Shown: positions 22,221 through 32,238, counted from the first letter of the stretch. The stretch: 64,000 nt of DNA from Klebsiella indica (GCF_005860775.1 NZ_VCHQ01000005.1:62001-126000), one strand, 5' to 3'. Numbers and translations: made by a program. Notes: a model not told the origin generated them from the letters alone.

Positions 22221-22988
22221 ATGAAGGCGCTTCATAAACCTACCGAGCGTGTCTTACTCATTCTGGAAACATTAGCCAACGCGGAGGGGATGACGCTCTC
22301 TGAACTGTCGCAGAAAACGGGCATTTCTAAAGGGACCATATTTCCCATCCTCAAATCATTACAATACCGGAAATATATCAGTTACGATGATCGCAACGGT
22401 ATTTACACCCTGGGCATCTCATGCGCGGTTCTGGCCAGTTCAACGGTGGAAAAAGAGTTCTGGCTTAAAATGATCAACAGCGAAATGCAGGCGGTGGTCA
22501 ATGAATGCAATGAGGTTTGCCAGCTCGGCATTCTTGATGATGCCTGGGTGCTCTATGTTGATAAAGTCCAGGGCGACCAGACCGTACAACTGGTATCGAA
22601 GGTCGGTACCCGCCTTCCGGCAATCTGCTCCGCATTAGGAAAAGCGCTGTTACATAAGCACCGCGACGACGAGATTCTGGAACTTTATCCGCAAGGTTTT
22701 CCTCGCGTCACCGCACGCAGCGTCAGCAATATAACTCAGCTTCGTCAGCAGTTAACCCAGGTCGCCGCCAACGGCTATGCCATGGACGATCGGGAAATCA
22801 ACGACGATACCATTTGCTTCGCCGTTCCTCTGCAGCAGAAAGGTATTATTCTGGCCGCGATCAGCGTTTCACTGCCGTTTTTCCGCGCCACCGATGAAAA
22901 AACGCAGCAGGTCACTCATGCGTTGCAAGAGGCGAAAAATCGTATCGAAAGCGTGCTGAACAAGCTGCCCGATATCAAAAATTACTGA
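22221..22988 (+). CDS. IclR-family transcriptional regulator
   Basis: DNA-binding regulator with an N-terminal winged helix-turn-helix (about residues 8-60, with MTLSELSQKTGISKGTIFPI as the recognition unit) and a C-terminal IclR effector domain (about 75-250) that usually binds small organic acids. The ATG at 22221 (MKALHKPTER) has AAGGA five bases upstream and gives 255 residues, typical for the family; a 14-codon upstream extension is weaker. It precedes and is codirectional with the aldolase-carrier-dehydratase genes, so it is inferred to control them. The effector is unknown. It is not part of this locus in E. coli K-12. Confidence 0.9.
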   Translation: MKALHKPTERVLLILETLANAEGMTLSELSQKTGISKGTIFPILKSLQYRKYISYDDRNGIYTLGISCAVLASSTVEKEFWLKMINSEMQAVVNECNEVCQLGILDDAWVLYVDKVQGDQTVQLVSKVGTRLPAICSALGKALLHKHRDDEILELYPQGFPRVTARSVSNITQLRQQLTQVAANGYAMDDREINDDTICFAVPLQQKGIILAAISVSLPFFRATDEKTQQVTHALQEAKNRIESVLNKLPDIKNY

Positions 22989-23032
22989 TCAATCCCCGTC
23001 ATCCTTCACGTTGCCTGTGCGTTGACTGTGGA

Positions 23033-23078
23033 TTACCCGGCCTACGGCCTCACCTCTACGAGGCCCGCGCAAGCGCTG
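23033..23078. repeat. Truncated REP element
   Basis: TTACCCGGCCTACGGCCTC followed by TACGAGGCCCGCGCAAGCGCT corresponds to the central part of a BIME, but the outer GCCGGGTGGCG arms are missing. The 366-bp gap 22989-23354 otherwise holds the two candidate regulatory sites listed next. Confidence 0.6.
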
Positions 23079-23149
23079 TGCAAAACGGTTGACCGCTTTG
23101 TCATGCAACTCAAATTATTTAAGATGGATTCGTCGACAATCCCGCCGGA

Positions 23150-23169
23150 ATTGTGATTACCCACACAAT
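23150..23169. promoter_or_regulatory. Candidate CRP site upstream of the aldolase gene
   Basis: TGTGA-TTACCC-ACACA differs from the CRP core TGTGA-N6-TCACA at one base, and it is extended by symmetry to ATTGTG-N8-CACAAT. It lies about 190 bp before the aldolase start, in a catabolic context where catabolite control is expected. Confidence 0.5.
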
Positions 23170-23310
23170 ATCAATATTTAATTCCCCGTAGTGGCTGCTT
23201 GTCAGCCCGTCTATTTATCTATTAATTCATTAAGTTAATTACTTATCCCGCCGCGTTTTGCGCCATTTGACTTCCCATTCCCCCATGTGTTTACTTATTC
23301 ATGATCGAAA

Positions 23311-23329
23311 ATACAAACATCATTTGTAT
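23311..23329. promoter_or_regulatory. Candidate operator: perfect palindrome before the aldolase gene
   Basis: ATACAAA-CATCA-TTTGTAT has 7-bp perfect arms and a 5-bp spacer, 25 bp upstream of the aldolase ATG. Its size and position suit binding of the neighbouring IclR-type regulator or another repressor. Confidence 0.5.
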
Positions 23330-23354
23330 ATACGAACAACGCAAGAGGTAAAAT

Positions 23355-24254
23355 ATGCAAAGTCGTTACATCACCCCGGCAATAACCGTTTTTGATGAAC
23401 GTGGAAGACTGGATCCTGAAGGCAATTTCCGCCTGTACGATTTCATCAAAAATAGCGTGTCGGGATTTGTCGTCATGGGCAGCACCGGTGAGTTTTTCTC
23501 CCTGGATATGAAAACATCCCGTCAGATTATTCAAATCGCGGCGGAATTTCCCCGCGGAGGAATACAGGCTTATGCGGGCGCCAGTCGCATGGATATTGAT
23601 GAGTGCGTGGAACTGGCAAACTACGCTGATGAGTGCGGACTTGATGGGGTCATGATCATCAGCCCCTGGTACTTCCGCCTGACTGATGAAGGAATTTATA
23701 CATTTTACAGTCAGATAGCGCGCCGAACTGCCGCAAAAATCTTCATCTATAACTTTCCGGAGCGCACCGGCTATTCCGTCTCGCCGGAAATCTGTCTCCG
23801 GCTTGCCAGAGAATTCCCGAACATTATCGGCCTGAAAGACACCGTTGCGGACACCAGTCATACCTCGCAGGTGATTCGCCAGGTAAAATCTGAACGACCA
23901 TATTTCGAAGTCTATGCCGGTTATGACAATAACTTTGCCCACAATGTCTTGTCCGGAGGGAATGGCTGTATTGGCGGTTTATCCAATATTTGCCCTGAGA
24001 TCTTCCGCGACTGGATGCAGGCATTTAATGATAACGATCTGCGCCAGATCTCGCTATATCAGCAAAAAGTGGATGATTTAATGGCTATTTATGCGGTTAA
24101 CGATCCGTTCATTCCGACATTCAAAAAAGCGTTACAACTGCGCGGAATTATTGAGTCCGACCGCTGCACGCCACCTTTTAGCCCCCTATCAACCTGCCAG
24201 ACCGCAAGTATCCAGCAGATACTTTCCCGTGCTGGTATCGCCATTAATGCCTGA
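23355..24254 (+). CDS. DapA/NanA-superfamily class I aldolase (2-keto-3-deoxy acid type)
   Basis: TIM-barrel lyase of the dihydrodipicolinate synthase / N-acetylneuraminate lyase superfamily, 299 residues. The Schiff-base Lys161 is in IIGLKDT, the catalytic Tyr132 in IYNFPERTGY, and the pyruvate-binding loop GSTGE at residues 42-46. The GST form of the loop is more usual for lyases of the NanA/KDG-aldolase side than for true DapA (GTT). In context with a sugar-acid dehydratase and an MFS carrier, the probable job is to cleave a 2-keto-3-deoxy sugar acid to pyruvate and an aldehyde. A decarboxylating 5-keto-4-deoxyglucarate dehydratase is an alternative within the same fold. AGAGGT precedes the ATG. 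Confidence 0.85.
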   Translation: MQSRYITPAITVFDERGRLDPEGNFRLYDFIKNSVSGFVVMGSTGEFFSLDMKTSRQIIQIAAEFPRGGIQAYAGASRMDIDECVELANYADECGLDGVMIISPWYFRLTDEGIYTFYSQIARRTAAKIFIYNFPERTGYSVSPEICLRLAREFPNIIGLKDTVADTSHTSQVIRQVKSERPYFEVYAGYDNNFAHNVLSGGNGCIGGLSNICPEIFRDWMQAFNDNDLRQISLYQQKVDDLMAIYAVNDPFIPTFKKALQLRGIIESDRCTPPFSPLSTCQTASIQQILSRAGIAINA

Positions 24255-24272
24255 CCCCAGCACGGAGGTATG

Positions 24273-25583
24273 ATGAAAACGATCGCCGCTTACGACAACC
24301 CGGTATTGAATTCCGCCATTACGAAATCGTGGAAGCGCCTGGTGCCACTGATGTTTATTTTATACTTCATCGCCTTTATCGACAGGGTCAATGTGGGATT
24401 CGCCAAAGAGGCGATGCAGGTCGATATTGGCCTCTCCAGTTCCGCCTTTGCCCTCGGCGCAGGAATATTTTTCGCCGCCTATGCGCTGTTTGGCATCCCC
24501 GCCAACCTGATCCTGAATAAGATTGGGGCGCAAAAATGGTTAAGTATCACCACCATTCTGTGGGGCGTACTCTCTGCGCTCACCGGCCTGGTCCAGACGG
24601 AAACTCAGTTTATTGTCCTGCGCTTTTTACTGGGCCTGGGCGAAGCGGGTTTTTACCCCGGCATTCTGCTACTGGCCTCGATCTACTTTCCCAATAAGGT
24701 TCGGGCATCTGTGGTCGGCATCTTCGTGCTCGGCGTTCCCCTGGCATTGACCTTAGGTTCGCCAATCTCCGGCGCGCTTCTGGAAATGCACGGATTCCTC
24801 GGCAAGCCCGGCTGGTTCTGGATGTTCTTTATCGAAGGGATCCCGGCGGTCATCATGGGCATCTTCGCCTGGTTCTGGCTTGACGATACCCCGGCCCAGG
24901 CTCGTTTCCTGAACCAGGAGGAGAAAAAAGCCCTTATTGAGCAGCTTCAACTGGAGCAGAAACAGACCGAAACCAGCAGCGTTATCACCGCGCTGAAAAG
25001 CCTTAAAGTCTGGCACCTGGCGCTGATCTACGGCACCATCCAGATCAGCGTTTATGGGCTGATGTTCTTCCTGCCTTCGCAAGTCGCCTCGCTGATGGGA
25101 TCCACGCTCGGCTTTAAGGAGTCATTAGTTGCCGCCATCCCCTGGGCCTGTTCCGCAGTAGGGGTCTATTATATTCCACGTCTGGCGGACAAAATGCCAA
25201 CCCGCCGGGTTGTGATTTCAGTCATTTGTATGCTGGCTGCGGCGCTGGGGCTGTTCGTTTCCGCCTGGTCCGGCCCGGTACTGGCCATTGCCGCCCTCTC
25301 CCTCTCGGCAATCGGCTTCCTCTCTGTACAACCGATTTTCTGGACCTTTCCGGCGCAAATTGTGTCAGGGTCGGCACTGGCGGCCAGCATCGGTTTTTGT
25401 ACCACGATGGGCGCTTTTTGTAGCTTTCTGGCACCGCTCATTCGCGTTGAAGTCGATGCGTTCTTTGGCAATGATTCGGCGGGCCTGATCGCCCTGTCCC
25501 TTATCACCGTCTGCTGCGCATTGCTGATTGCCGCGCTGGCGGGCAGAAAGGCGGCCAGTAACGTCGCGGTTCCCCATCACTAA
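24273..25583 (+). CDS. MFS transporter, anion:cation symporter type (sugar acid uptake)
   Basis: Major facilitator with 12 transmembrane helices (436 residues), related to the ACS family that includes hexuronate, glucarate and galactonate carriers. Family features include FIDRVNVGFAKEAM in the loop after helix 1, FLLGLGEAGFYPGI in helix 4 and GKPGWFWMFFIEGIPAV in helix 6. Two ATGs occur at 24270 and 24273. The second is chosen because GGAGG ends 4 bases before it and only 1 base before the first. It starts 18 bp after the aldolase stop and is followed after 34 bp by the dehydratase, so it belongs to one operon. Confidence 0.88.
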   Translation: MKTIAAYDNPVLNSAITKSWKRLVPLMFILYFIAFIDRVNVGFAKEAMQVDIGLSSSAFALGAGIFFAAYALFGIPANLILNKIGAQKWLSITTILWGVLSALTGLVQTETQFIVLRFLLGLGEAGFYPGILLLASIYFPNKVRASVVGIFVLGVPLALTLGSPISGALLEMHGFLGKPGWFWMFFIEGIPAVIMGIFAWFWLDDTPAQARFLNQEEKKALIEQLQLEQKQTETSSVITALKSLKVWHLALIYGTIQISVYGLMFFLPSQVASLMGSTLGFKESLVAAIPWACSAVGVYYIPRLADKMPTRRVVISVICMLAAALGLFVSAWSGPVLAIAALSLSAIGFLSVQPIFWTFPAQIVSGSALAASIGFCTTMGAFCSFLAPLIRVEVDAFFGNDSAGLIALSLITVCCALLIAALAGRKAASNVAVPHH

Positions 25584-25617
25584 GGTTCTGATGTGCTGAT
25601 AACAAAGGATAACTAAA

Positions 25618-27213
25618 ATGCAGACCATCTTAAAAATTGACCCTACTGACAACTTGATCGTTGCGCTGCAAGACTTACGCAAAGACCAGCGGGTTAACTG
25701 GAATAATGAAGAGTATCTCCTGCGTAGCGATGTCAAAGCCAAACACAAGTTCGCCACCGAGGATATTGAACCCGGCGATATTGTTTCTCTGTACGGTGTC
25801 CCGGTAGGCAAAGCAACGCGGCCTATCGCCCGCGGCGAAGCCGTCACCACCGAAAATATCAAACACTACGCGGCCCCGGTTTCGCTTGATGACGTCGCGC
25901 CCTATGACTGGCAGCAGCCGGATATCTCCGCATGGCAGACGCGGACGTTTCGGGGAATCGTCCGTGAAGATGGCCGGGTCGCCACGGCCAATTACTGGCT
26001 GGTCATTCCGCTGGTTTTCTGTGAAAACCGCAACGTTCAGCGCGTCACCGATGCGCTGAACGACGCCCTGGGCTATGCCAATAACGGCCTGAAAAATTTC
26101 GCGCGCCGGGTGGCCTCGGCCGATGTCTTCGACGATAAGCGACATCTCCCCTTCCCTCATCTTGACGGCATCCGCTGTATTACCGTCAACTCAGGCTGCG
26201 GCGGCGCCTCCTCAGACAGCATGACCATGTGCGACGTCCTGGCCGCCTATGCCGATCATCCTAATGTGCTCGGCGTAACGGTCTTTGCGCTGGGCTGTGA
26301 AAAAGCGCGTATTGTCGATTTCAAAGCGGCGCTCGCGAAACGCAACCCGCAGTTCAACAAGCCGGTGATCTACTTCAGGCAGCAGGACTGGAGCAGCGAA
26401 GAAAAAATGATGCAGGATGCATTGACCGAGACCTATAACGCCATTCGCGAAGCGCCCGTCGCTGAACGGCAGGAGGTCCCGCTCTCTGAACTCAAAATCG
26501 GCGTGAAATGCGGCGCCTCGGACGGCTTCTCGGGGATCAGCGCGAATCCGGCAATGGGTGAGGTCTCGGACCGTCTCGTCGCTCTGGGCGGCGCTTCCGG
26601 GCTGGCGGAGTTCCCGGAACTGTGCGGCGCGGAAGGGGATCTCGTTCAACGCTGCAACAGTCGCGATCTAAAAGAGAAGTTTCTGTCGCTGATGAAAAAC
26701 TATGAACACGTGGCTAACTTCTTCGGCACCACCATCGCTGATAATCCCAGCCCAGGGAATATTGCCGATGGCTTGATCACCGACGCCATCAAATCTGCCG
26801 GTGCGGCGAAAAAAGGCGGCAGAGCGCCGGTTAGCGCGGTATGCGACTATGCAGAACCGATGGCGGAGCGCGGGCTTTCGCTGGTATGTACGCCGGGCAA
26901 CGACGTGGATGCGGTGACGGGGCTGGTTGCTGCGGGATGCAATGTCGTTATCTTCTCAACCGGATTAGGCACGCCAACAGGGAACCCAATCGTTCCGGTA
27001 CTCAAAATCTCCACCAACTCGGCTCTCGCGAAAAAGATGCCGGATATTATCGATTATGACTGCGGGCCTATTATTGAGGGCACGCCGCTGGCAGAAATCG
27101 CCGACGGCTTGTTTGAGAAAATCATCGCCACCGCCAGCGGACGCTGGCGAACCAAAGCGGATGCGCTCGAACAGTTTGATTTTATGTTATGGAAACGCTC
27201 TCTGGAACTGTAG
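25618..27213 (+). CDS. UxaA/GarD-family sugar-acid dehydratase
   Basis: Iron-dependent dehydratase of the altronate / galactarate dehydratase family. Residues 1 to about 95 form the SAF-type N-terminal domain and about 115 to 531 the UxaA catalytic part. Conserved cysteine motifs are seen: NSGCGGASSDSM, ALGCEKAR, VKCGASDGFSG and DYDCGPIIEG. At 531 residues it is near GarD (523) and longer than UxaA (495). The substrate cannot be fixed from sequence; altronate, galactarate or another aldonic/aldaric acid would fit. AAAGGA lies upstream of the ATG. A hairpin and a REP pair follow, so it is the last gene of the operon. Confidence 0.85.
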   Translation: MQTILKIDPTDNLIVALQDLRKDQRVNWNNEEYLLRSDVKAKHKFATEDIEPGDIVSLYGVPVGKATRPIARGEAVTTENIKHYAAPVSLDDVAPYDWQQPDISAWQTRTFRGIVREDGRVATANYWLVIPLVFCENRNVQRVTDALNDALGYANNGLKNFARRVASADVFDDKRHLPFPHLDGIRCITVNSGCGGASSDSMTMCDVLAAYADHPNVLGVTVFALGCEKARIVDFKAALAKRNPQFNKPVIYFRQQDWSSEEKMMQDALTETYNAIREAPVAERQEVPLSELKIGVKCGASDGFSGISANPAMGEVSDRLVALGGASGLAEFPELCGAEGDLVQRCNSRDLKEKFLSLMKNYEHVANFFGTTIADNPSPGNIADGLITDAIKSAGAAKKGGRAPVSAVCDYAEPMAERGLSLVCTPGNDVDAVTGLVAAGCNVVIFSTGLGTPTGNPIVPVLKISTNSALAKKMPDIIDYDCGPIIEGTPLAEIADGLFEKIIATASGRWRTKADALEQFDFMLWKRSLEL

Positions 27214-27225
27214 GCATCGGGCAAA

Positions 27226-27247
27226 ACGCCCGCCAGAAGGCGGGCGT
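27226..27247 (+). terminator. Hairpin after the dehydratase gene
   Basis: ACGCCCGCC (27226-27234) and GGCGGGCGT (27239-27247) form a 9-bp perfect stem with loop AGAA, 12 bp after the stop codon. A T-run is lacking. Confidence 0.7.
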
Positions 27248-27290
27248 GAATGGATAACGAACCGATGTTACTTGCCGTTCTCGCATTTCT

Positions 27291-27360
27291 GCCGGGCGGC
27301 GGCTAATGCCTTGCCCGGCCTGTGAGCCTGTAGGCCCAGGCAAGCGAAGCGCCGCCCGGC
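27291..27360. repeat. REP pair (BIME) between the dehydratase gene and livF
   Basis: Inverted REP palindromes, opening GCCGGGCGGCGGC and closing GCGCCGCCCGGC, between two convergent operons. Confidence 0.92.
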
Positions 27361-27372
27361 GTTTTTAATTAA

Positions 27373-28086
27373 CTACCCGCCCAGATAGGCGCTGCGTACT
27401 GCTTCGTTAGCCAGCAACGCATCGCCGGTATCGGATAGCACCACGTGACCGTTTTCCAGCACATAGCCGCGATCGGCAAGCTTCAGCGCCTGGTTGGCGT
27501 TCTGTTCGACGAGGAAGATGGTCATCCCCTGTTCGCGTAGCTGTTCGATAGTATCGAAAATTTGCTGAATGATAATCGGCGCCAGTCCCAGCGAAGGCTC
27601 ATCCAGCAGCAGGAGGCGCGGCTGGCTCATCAGCGCCCGACCGATTGCCAGCATCTGCTGTTCACCACCGGACATGGTGCCCGCACGCTGAACCCGACGC
27701 TCAAGCAGACGCGGAAACAGCTCATACACCCACTTGATGCGGGTCTGGAACTGGTCGCGATCGGCAAAAAATCCCCCCATCGCCAGGTTCTCTTCCACCG
27801 TCATCCGCGAGAAGACGCGACGCCCTTCCGGAACAATCGCCACCGCTTCACGCATGATTTTCGCCGTCTGCCAGTCAGTAATATCTTTACCATCGAACAC
27901 AACGCGCCCGCTGGAGGCGCGCGGATCGCCGCACAGGGTGCCCAACAACGTGGTTTTCCCCGCGCCGTTGGCGCCAATCAGGGTAACGATCTCCCCCTGA
28001 TTGATATGCAGGCTGACGTTGTGCAGCGCCTGGATTTTTCCATAGTGCGCGCTAACGCTATCAAAAGATAACATCGTTTTTTCCAT
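27373..28086 (-). CDS. livF: Branched-chain amino acid ABC transporter, ATPase LivF
   Basis: One of the two ATPases of the high-affinity leucine/isoleucine/valine importer. The start at 28084-28086 (MEKTMLSFDS) gives the E. coli length of 237. An in-frame ATG at 28104 that overlaps the livG stop (TAATG) would add six residues and cannot be excluded. Walker A GANGAGKTT is at residues 38-46, with signature MSGGEQQML, Walker B LLLLDEPSLGL and the switch region FLVEQN. It is the last gene of livKHMGF. Confidence 0.96.
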   Translation of the reverse strand: MEKTMLSFDSVSAHYGKIQALHNVSLHINQGEIVTLIGANGAGKTTLLGTLCGDPRASSGRVVFDGKDITDWQTAKIMREAVAIVPEGRRVFSRMTVEENLAMGGFFADRDQFQTRIKWVYELFPRLLERRVQRAGTMSGGEQQMLAIGRALMSQPRLLLLDEPSLGLAPIIIQQIFDTIEQLREQGMTIFLVEQNANQALKLADRGYVLENGHVVLSDTGDALLANEAVRSAYLGG

Positions 28087-28103
28087 CTTATGCGTCACCA
28101 CCA

Positions 28104-28871
28104 TTATGCTTCACCTAAATAGGCACGGATCACGTCCGGGTTATTGCGGATCGCTTCCGGCGTACCGTTGGCCAGCGGCGTGCCCTGGTTTACCACGTAA
28201 ATACGGTCGGAAATGCCCATCACCAGCTTCATATCGTGCTCAATCAGCAAGATAGTGGTGTTGTGATGGCTGCGCAGCTCGGCGATCAGTTCGTCCAGCT
28301 CTTTGGTCTCTTTCGGGTTTAGCCCCGCAGCAGGCTCATCCAGCATCAGGATTTCCGGCTGCGTCACCATACAGCGGGCGATCTCCAGACGCCGCTGGTC
28401 GCCGTAGGCCAGGTTACTGGCCTGGCGGTTGGCGTGCTCCAGCAGGCCGATACGCTCAAGCCAGGCGGCGGCGCGGTCCAGAGCTTCGCTCTGCGCGCGG
28501 CGGAAAGACGGCATTTTTAGCAGACCGGAGAAGATCCCGGTTTTCAGCTGCTGATGTTGCGCCACCAGCAGGTTTTCAATCACCGTCATTTCGCGGAACA
28601 GACGCACGTGCTGGAAAGTCCGCACCACGCCCATACGGGCAATCTGCTGGCCCGGCAGCCCTTCGAGATGCTGGTCGCGCAGCATAATGCTGCCGCCGGT
28701 CGGTTTATAGAAGCCGGTCAGACAGTTAAAAACGGTGGTTTTCCCTGCGCCGTTCGGGCCGATAAGCGAAACAATTTCCCGTTCACGCAGCTCCAGCGAC
28801 ACGTTATTGACCGCCAGCAGGCCGCCGAAACGCATCATCAGGCCGCTTACAGATAATAATGGCTGACTCAT
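28104..28871 (-). CDS. livG: Branched-chain amino acid ABC transporter, ATPase LivG
   Basis: Second ATPase of the Liv importer, 255 residues as in E. coli. Walker [10 protein letters not shown] is at residues 38-46, and Walker [15 protein letters not shown] and the switch [10 protein letters not shown] are present. The signature is [15 protein letters not shown], in place of the classical LSGGQ, as usual for LivG. Its start overlaps the livM stop by 4 bp. Confidence 0.97.
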   Translation of the reverse strand: MSQPLLSVSGLMMRFGGLLAVNNVSLELREREIVSLIGPNGAGKTTVFNCLTGFYKPTGGSIMLRDQHLEGLPGQQIARMGVVRTFQHVRLFREMTVIENLLVAQHQQLKTGIFSGLLKMPSFRRAQSEALDRAAAWLERIGLLEHANRQASNLAYGDQRRLEIARCMVTQPEILMLDEPAAGLNPKETKELDELIAELRSHHNTTILLIEHDMKLVMGISDRIYVVNQGTPLANGTPEAIRNNPDVIRAYLGEA

Positions 28872-30145
28872 TCCTGCTCTCCTTTCGCCTGACCGTTTTT
28901 CAGCTTCAACTGCAGACGCGTCATTGGCAGAAGGCCCTGCGGACGCCAGATCATCATCAGTACCATCAACGCCCCCAGCATCAGCATGCTGTATTCATTA
29001 AAATCACGCATCAGCTCACGCGACACTACCAGCAAAATCGCCGCGAGGATCACCGCAAACTGCGAGCCCATCCCGCCCAGGACGACAATCGCCAGCACAA
29101 AAGCGGATTCAGCGAAGGTGAAGGATTCCGGGCTGACGAAGCCCTGACGGGCGGCGAACAGAGTACCGGCAAAACCGGCAAACGCCGCGCTGATGGTAAA
29201 CGCGGTCAACTTGATACGCGTCGGGCTAAGGCCCAGCGAACGACAGGCGATCTCATCTTCGCGCAGCGCTTCCCACGCGCGACCGAGCGGCATACGCAGC
29301 AGGCGGTTAATGACAAACAGGCTTAACACCACCAGCAGCAGGGCCACCAGGTAGAGGAAAATCACGCGATCGGACGGATCGTACTTCACGCCGAAGAAGT
29401 GGCTGAACGTATCCCAGCCGCCTTCGCGGGCGCTGCGGCTGAATTCAAGACCAAAAAGAGTCGGTTTCGGGATCTGACTGATGCCGTTCGGGCCGCCGGT
29501 CAAATCGGTGTTGTTGAGCAGCAGGATGCGCACAATCTCACCGAAACCAAGCGTCACAATCGCCAGATAGTCGCCGCGCAGGCGCAGCACCGGGAAGCCG
29601 AGCAGAAAACCCGCTGCGGCCGAGACCAGCCCCGCCAGCGGCAGACAGGTCCAGAATCCCAGACCGTAATAGTGGTTCAGCAACGCGAAGGTGTAAGCGC
29701 CGATGGCATAGAAGCCGCCATAGCCCAGTACCAGCAGACCGGACAGCCCCACCACCACGTTAAGGCCCAGGCCGAGGATAATGTAGATCATCGTCAACGT
29801 GGCGATATCCACCGTCCCGCGCGACACGATAAACGGCCACGCCACGGCAATAACCAGCAGAGCAGCCAGCAACAGCTTCTGTTTAGGCGTCGAGCCATCG
29901 ATGGCCGGCAGAATAAACTTCGGCCCGGAGACGTTCTTCATCGTTTTCCGCAACAGCGGACGCAGCAACTGGAAGAGGAAGACCACGGCGGTACCGATAA
30001 AGATCCACTGCCAGCGGATATCGGCGGCGGTATCCACCACCAGTTTGGTGCCGGACAGTTCCAGCTGCACACCCATAAAGACGCCAGCCAGCACAAAGAA
30101 CATCGCTGCTGACAGCAGCGCCATCACAAAATGCATCGGTTTCAT
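28868..30145 (-). CDS. livM: Branched-chain amino acid ABC transporter, permease LivM
   Basis: Inner-membrane permease, 425 residues as in E. coli, with about ten hydrophobic segments and a long N-terminal extension typical of enterobacterial LivM. The coupling region [16 protein letters not shown] contacts the ATPases. The start overlaps the livH stop by 4 bp (ATGA). Confidence 0.97.
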   Translation of the reverse strand: MKPMHFVMALLSAAMFFVLAGVFMGVQLELSGTKLVVDTAADIRWQWIFIGTAVVFLFQLLRPLLRKTMKNVSGPKFILPAIDGSTPKQKLLLAALLVIAVAWPFIVSRGTVDIATLTMIYIILGLGLNVVVGLSGLLVLGYGGFYAIGAYTFALLNHYYGLGFWTCLPLAGLVSAAAGFLLGFPVLRLRGDYLAIVTLGFGEIVRILLLNNTDLTGGPNGISQIPKPTLFGLEFSRSAREGGWDTFSHFFGVKYDPSDRVIFLYLVALLLVVLSLFVINRLLRMPLGRAWEALREDEIACRSLGLSPTRIKLTAFTISAAFAGFAGTLFAARQGFVSPESFTFAESAFVLAIVVLGGMGSQFAVILAAILLVVSRELMRDFNEYSMLMLGALMVLMMIWRPQGLLPMTRLQLKLKNGQAKGEQE

Positions 30146-31068
30146 ACTTTTTCCACCTCCGGGCGACCCAGGATACCGGTCGGCATCACCAGCAGAACCA
30201 GGATCAATAGCGCGAAGGAGACCACGTCTTTGTATTCCGTGCTGAGATAAGCAGAAGAGAGCGCTTCAGCGATACCGAGAATCAGGCCGCCAATCATCGC
30301 GCCAGGAATACTGCCGATACCCCCGAGAACGGCGGCGGTAAAGGCTTTCATCCCGGCCATAAAACCGATATACGGGTTGATCACGCCGTAGAACTGACCC
30401 AGCAATACACCCGCAACCGCCGCCATTGCCGCGCCGATCACAAACGTCAGAGCGATAACGCGGTCAGTATTAATACCGAGCAGGCTGGCCATTTTCAGAT
30501 CTTCGGCACAAGCGCGACAGGCGCGGCCCATACGGGAATAGCGGATAAACAGGGTCAGCGCCAGCATAGCGATGAACGTGACGATCCAGATAACCAGTTG
30601 CATAGTGGTGATAGTGGCAGAGAAGTTTTCGCTGCTGCCCACCGTCCACTGGCCGTTAAACAGGTTTGGCAGCGCGACATCGCGCGAACCTTCCGTCAGA
30701 CTGACGTAGTTTTGCAGGAAGATGGACATCCCGATAGCGGAAATCAGCGCGATCAGACGCTTGGAGTTGCGCACGGGCCGATAAGCCACCCGTTCGATAC
30801 TCCAGCCGTAGGCGCTGGCAATCACAATTGCGCCAACGAATCCGGCGGCCACCAGCAGCCAACTGGCATCAATTCCCATCATCATCAGGGCGGCAATGAT
30901 CATGAAGGAGACATAGCTGCCAATCATGTATACCTCGCCGTGGGCGAAGTTAATCATGCCGATAATGCCGTACACCATGGTATAGCCGATGGCGATCAGC
31001 GCATAGGTGCTTCCCAGCGTGACGCCGTTAAACATCTGCTGCAGAAAATAAAGAAACTGCTCGGACAT
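30142..31068 (-). CDS. livH: Branched-chain amino acid ABC transporter, permease LivH
   Basis: Partner permease of LivM, 308 residues as in E. coli, about eight transmembrane segments. The segment [15 protein letters not shown] near residue 38 and the coupling loop [16 protein letters not shown] are conserved. AAAGG is seven bases upstream of the ATG. A stable stem-loop in the 60 bp before it separates livH from livK. Confidence 0.97.
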   Translation of the reverse strand: MSEQFLYFLQQMFNGVTLGSTYALIAIGYTMVYGIIGMINFAHGEVYMIGSYVSFMIIAALMMMGIDASWLLVAAGFVGAIVIASAYGWSIERVAYRPVRNSKRLIALISAIGMSIFLQNYVSLTEGSRDVALPNLFNGQWTVGSSENFSATITTMQLVIWIVTFIAMLALTLFIRYSRMGRACRACAEDLKMASLLGINTDRVIALTFVIGAAMAAVAGVLLGQFYGVINPYIGFMAGMKAFTAAVLGGIGSIPGAMIGGLILGIAEALSSAYLSTEYKDVVSFALLILVLLVMPTGILGRPEVEKV

Positions 31069-31086
31069 AAGGTAACCTTTCTCTAC

Positions 31087-31107
31087 CCGCCCGCGTTGCG
31101 CGGGCGG
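31087..31107 (-). other. Stem-loop between livK and livH
   Basis: A 9-bp GC-only stem (CCGCCCGCG on the minus strand pairs with CGCGGGCGG) with a 3-base loop lies within the operon and has no T-run. It is likely to stabilise the 3' end of livK mRNA, so that the binding protein is made in excess over the membrane parts. Confidence 0.65.
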
Positions 31108-31128
31108 TGGGATAACGTGTTTTATGGC

Positions 31129-32238
31129 TTATTTCGCGAGAGTGGATGACCCATCCGCGTGCCACTTGAAGACACCAAATTCAAATCCCTTCAAATCGCC
31201 TTTTTCATCCCAGTTCAGCGGCCCAATCACGGTTTTCGCACCGTGCGCTTTCAGATCATTGATTAAATCCAGCGGCTCCTTGCTTCCGGTTCTGTCCATT
31301 GCCTGCGCCAGAGACTGCACGGCGGCGTAGGTGATCCAGACATACGGACCGCTCGGATCTTTCTTGTCGGCTTTAAGCGCAGCAACGATAGCGCTGTTGG
31401 CAGGATCCTGATCATAGCGTTTCGGCATCGTCACCAGCATGCCTTCCGCCGCATTGCCGGCGATATTGGAGAGCGATGAGTTACCCACGCCTTCCGGACC
31501 CATAAACACGGTTTTCAGACCCACGGTGCGCGCCTGACGCAGCATCTGCCCCATTTCCGGGTAGTAGCCGCCGTAATAAACGAAGTCGATATTTTCTTTC
31601 TTCAGACGCGCCAGCAGCGCAGAGAAATCTTTTTCACCGGCGGTAATACCGTCGAAAAAGACAATGTTCGCGCCGCCTTTTTTCAGGTTCTCCTGGACAG
31701 AACGCGCCAGCCCTTCGCCGTACTGCTGCTTATCATGAATGATAGCAATACGCTGCGGTTTGACGGTTTCCAGGATGTATTTTGCGGCGGTCGGCCCCTG
31801 AGAAGAATCCAGACCGGCGGTACGCATAATGTACTGATAACCGCGCTGAGTCAGCTCCGGGTTGGTTGCGCCCGGTGAGATCATCAAAATGCCTTCATCT
31901 TCATAAATATCAGATGCAGGCTGAGTGGAAGAGGAGCAGAGATGACCAATAACGTATTGAATGCCGTCATTGACGATTTTGTTCGCGACCGCAACGGCCT
32001 GTTTCGGATCGCAGGCGTCATCATATTCCACGCCAACCAGCTTATCGCCTTTAATGCCGCCCTGAGCATTAATATCTTTAATCGCCTGACGTGCGCCGTT
32101 GAATTCCATATCGCCCCACTGGGCTACCGGGCCAGACATCGCGCCAACAACCGCGACTTTAATATCCCCGGCCATTACCGCATGGGACATCGCCAGTGCG
32201 ACAACCCCCGCGATAACCGTTTTCGCGCTCCTTTTCAT
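31129..32238 (-). CDS. livK: Leucine-specific periplasmic binding protein
   Basis: Solute-binding protein that delivers leucine to LivHMGF. The start at 32236-32238 ([10 protein letters not shown]) gives 369 residues as in E. coli; 32 further open codons upstream are not conserved. A signal peptide ends near residue 23 (AVMA). The mature sequence begins [20 protein letters not shown], and the specificity loop [15 protein letters not shown] is present. It is closely similar to LivJ (35957-37060), the paralogue that binds leucine, isoleucine and valine. Confidence 0.97.
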   Translation of the reverse strand: MKRSAKTVIAGVVALAMSHAVMAGDIKVAVVGAMSGPVAQWGDMEFNGARQAIKDINAQGGIKGDKLVGVEYDDACDPKQAVAVANKIVNDGIQYVIGHLCSSSTQPASDIYEDEGILMISPGATNPELTQRGYQYIMRTAGLDSSQGPTAAKYILETVKPQRIAIIHDKQQYGEGLARSVQENLKKGGANIVFFDGITAGEKDFSALLARLKKENIDFVYYGGYYPEMGQMLRQARTVGLKTVFMGPEGVGNSSLSNIAGNAAEGMLVTMPKRYDQDPANSAIVAALKADKKDPSGPYVWITYAAVQSLAQAMDRTGSKEPLDLINDLKAHGAKTVIGPLNWDEKGDLKGFEFGVFKWHADGSSTLAK

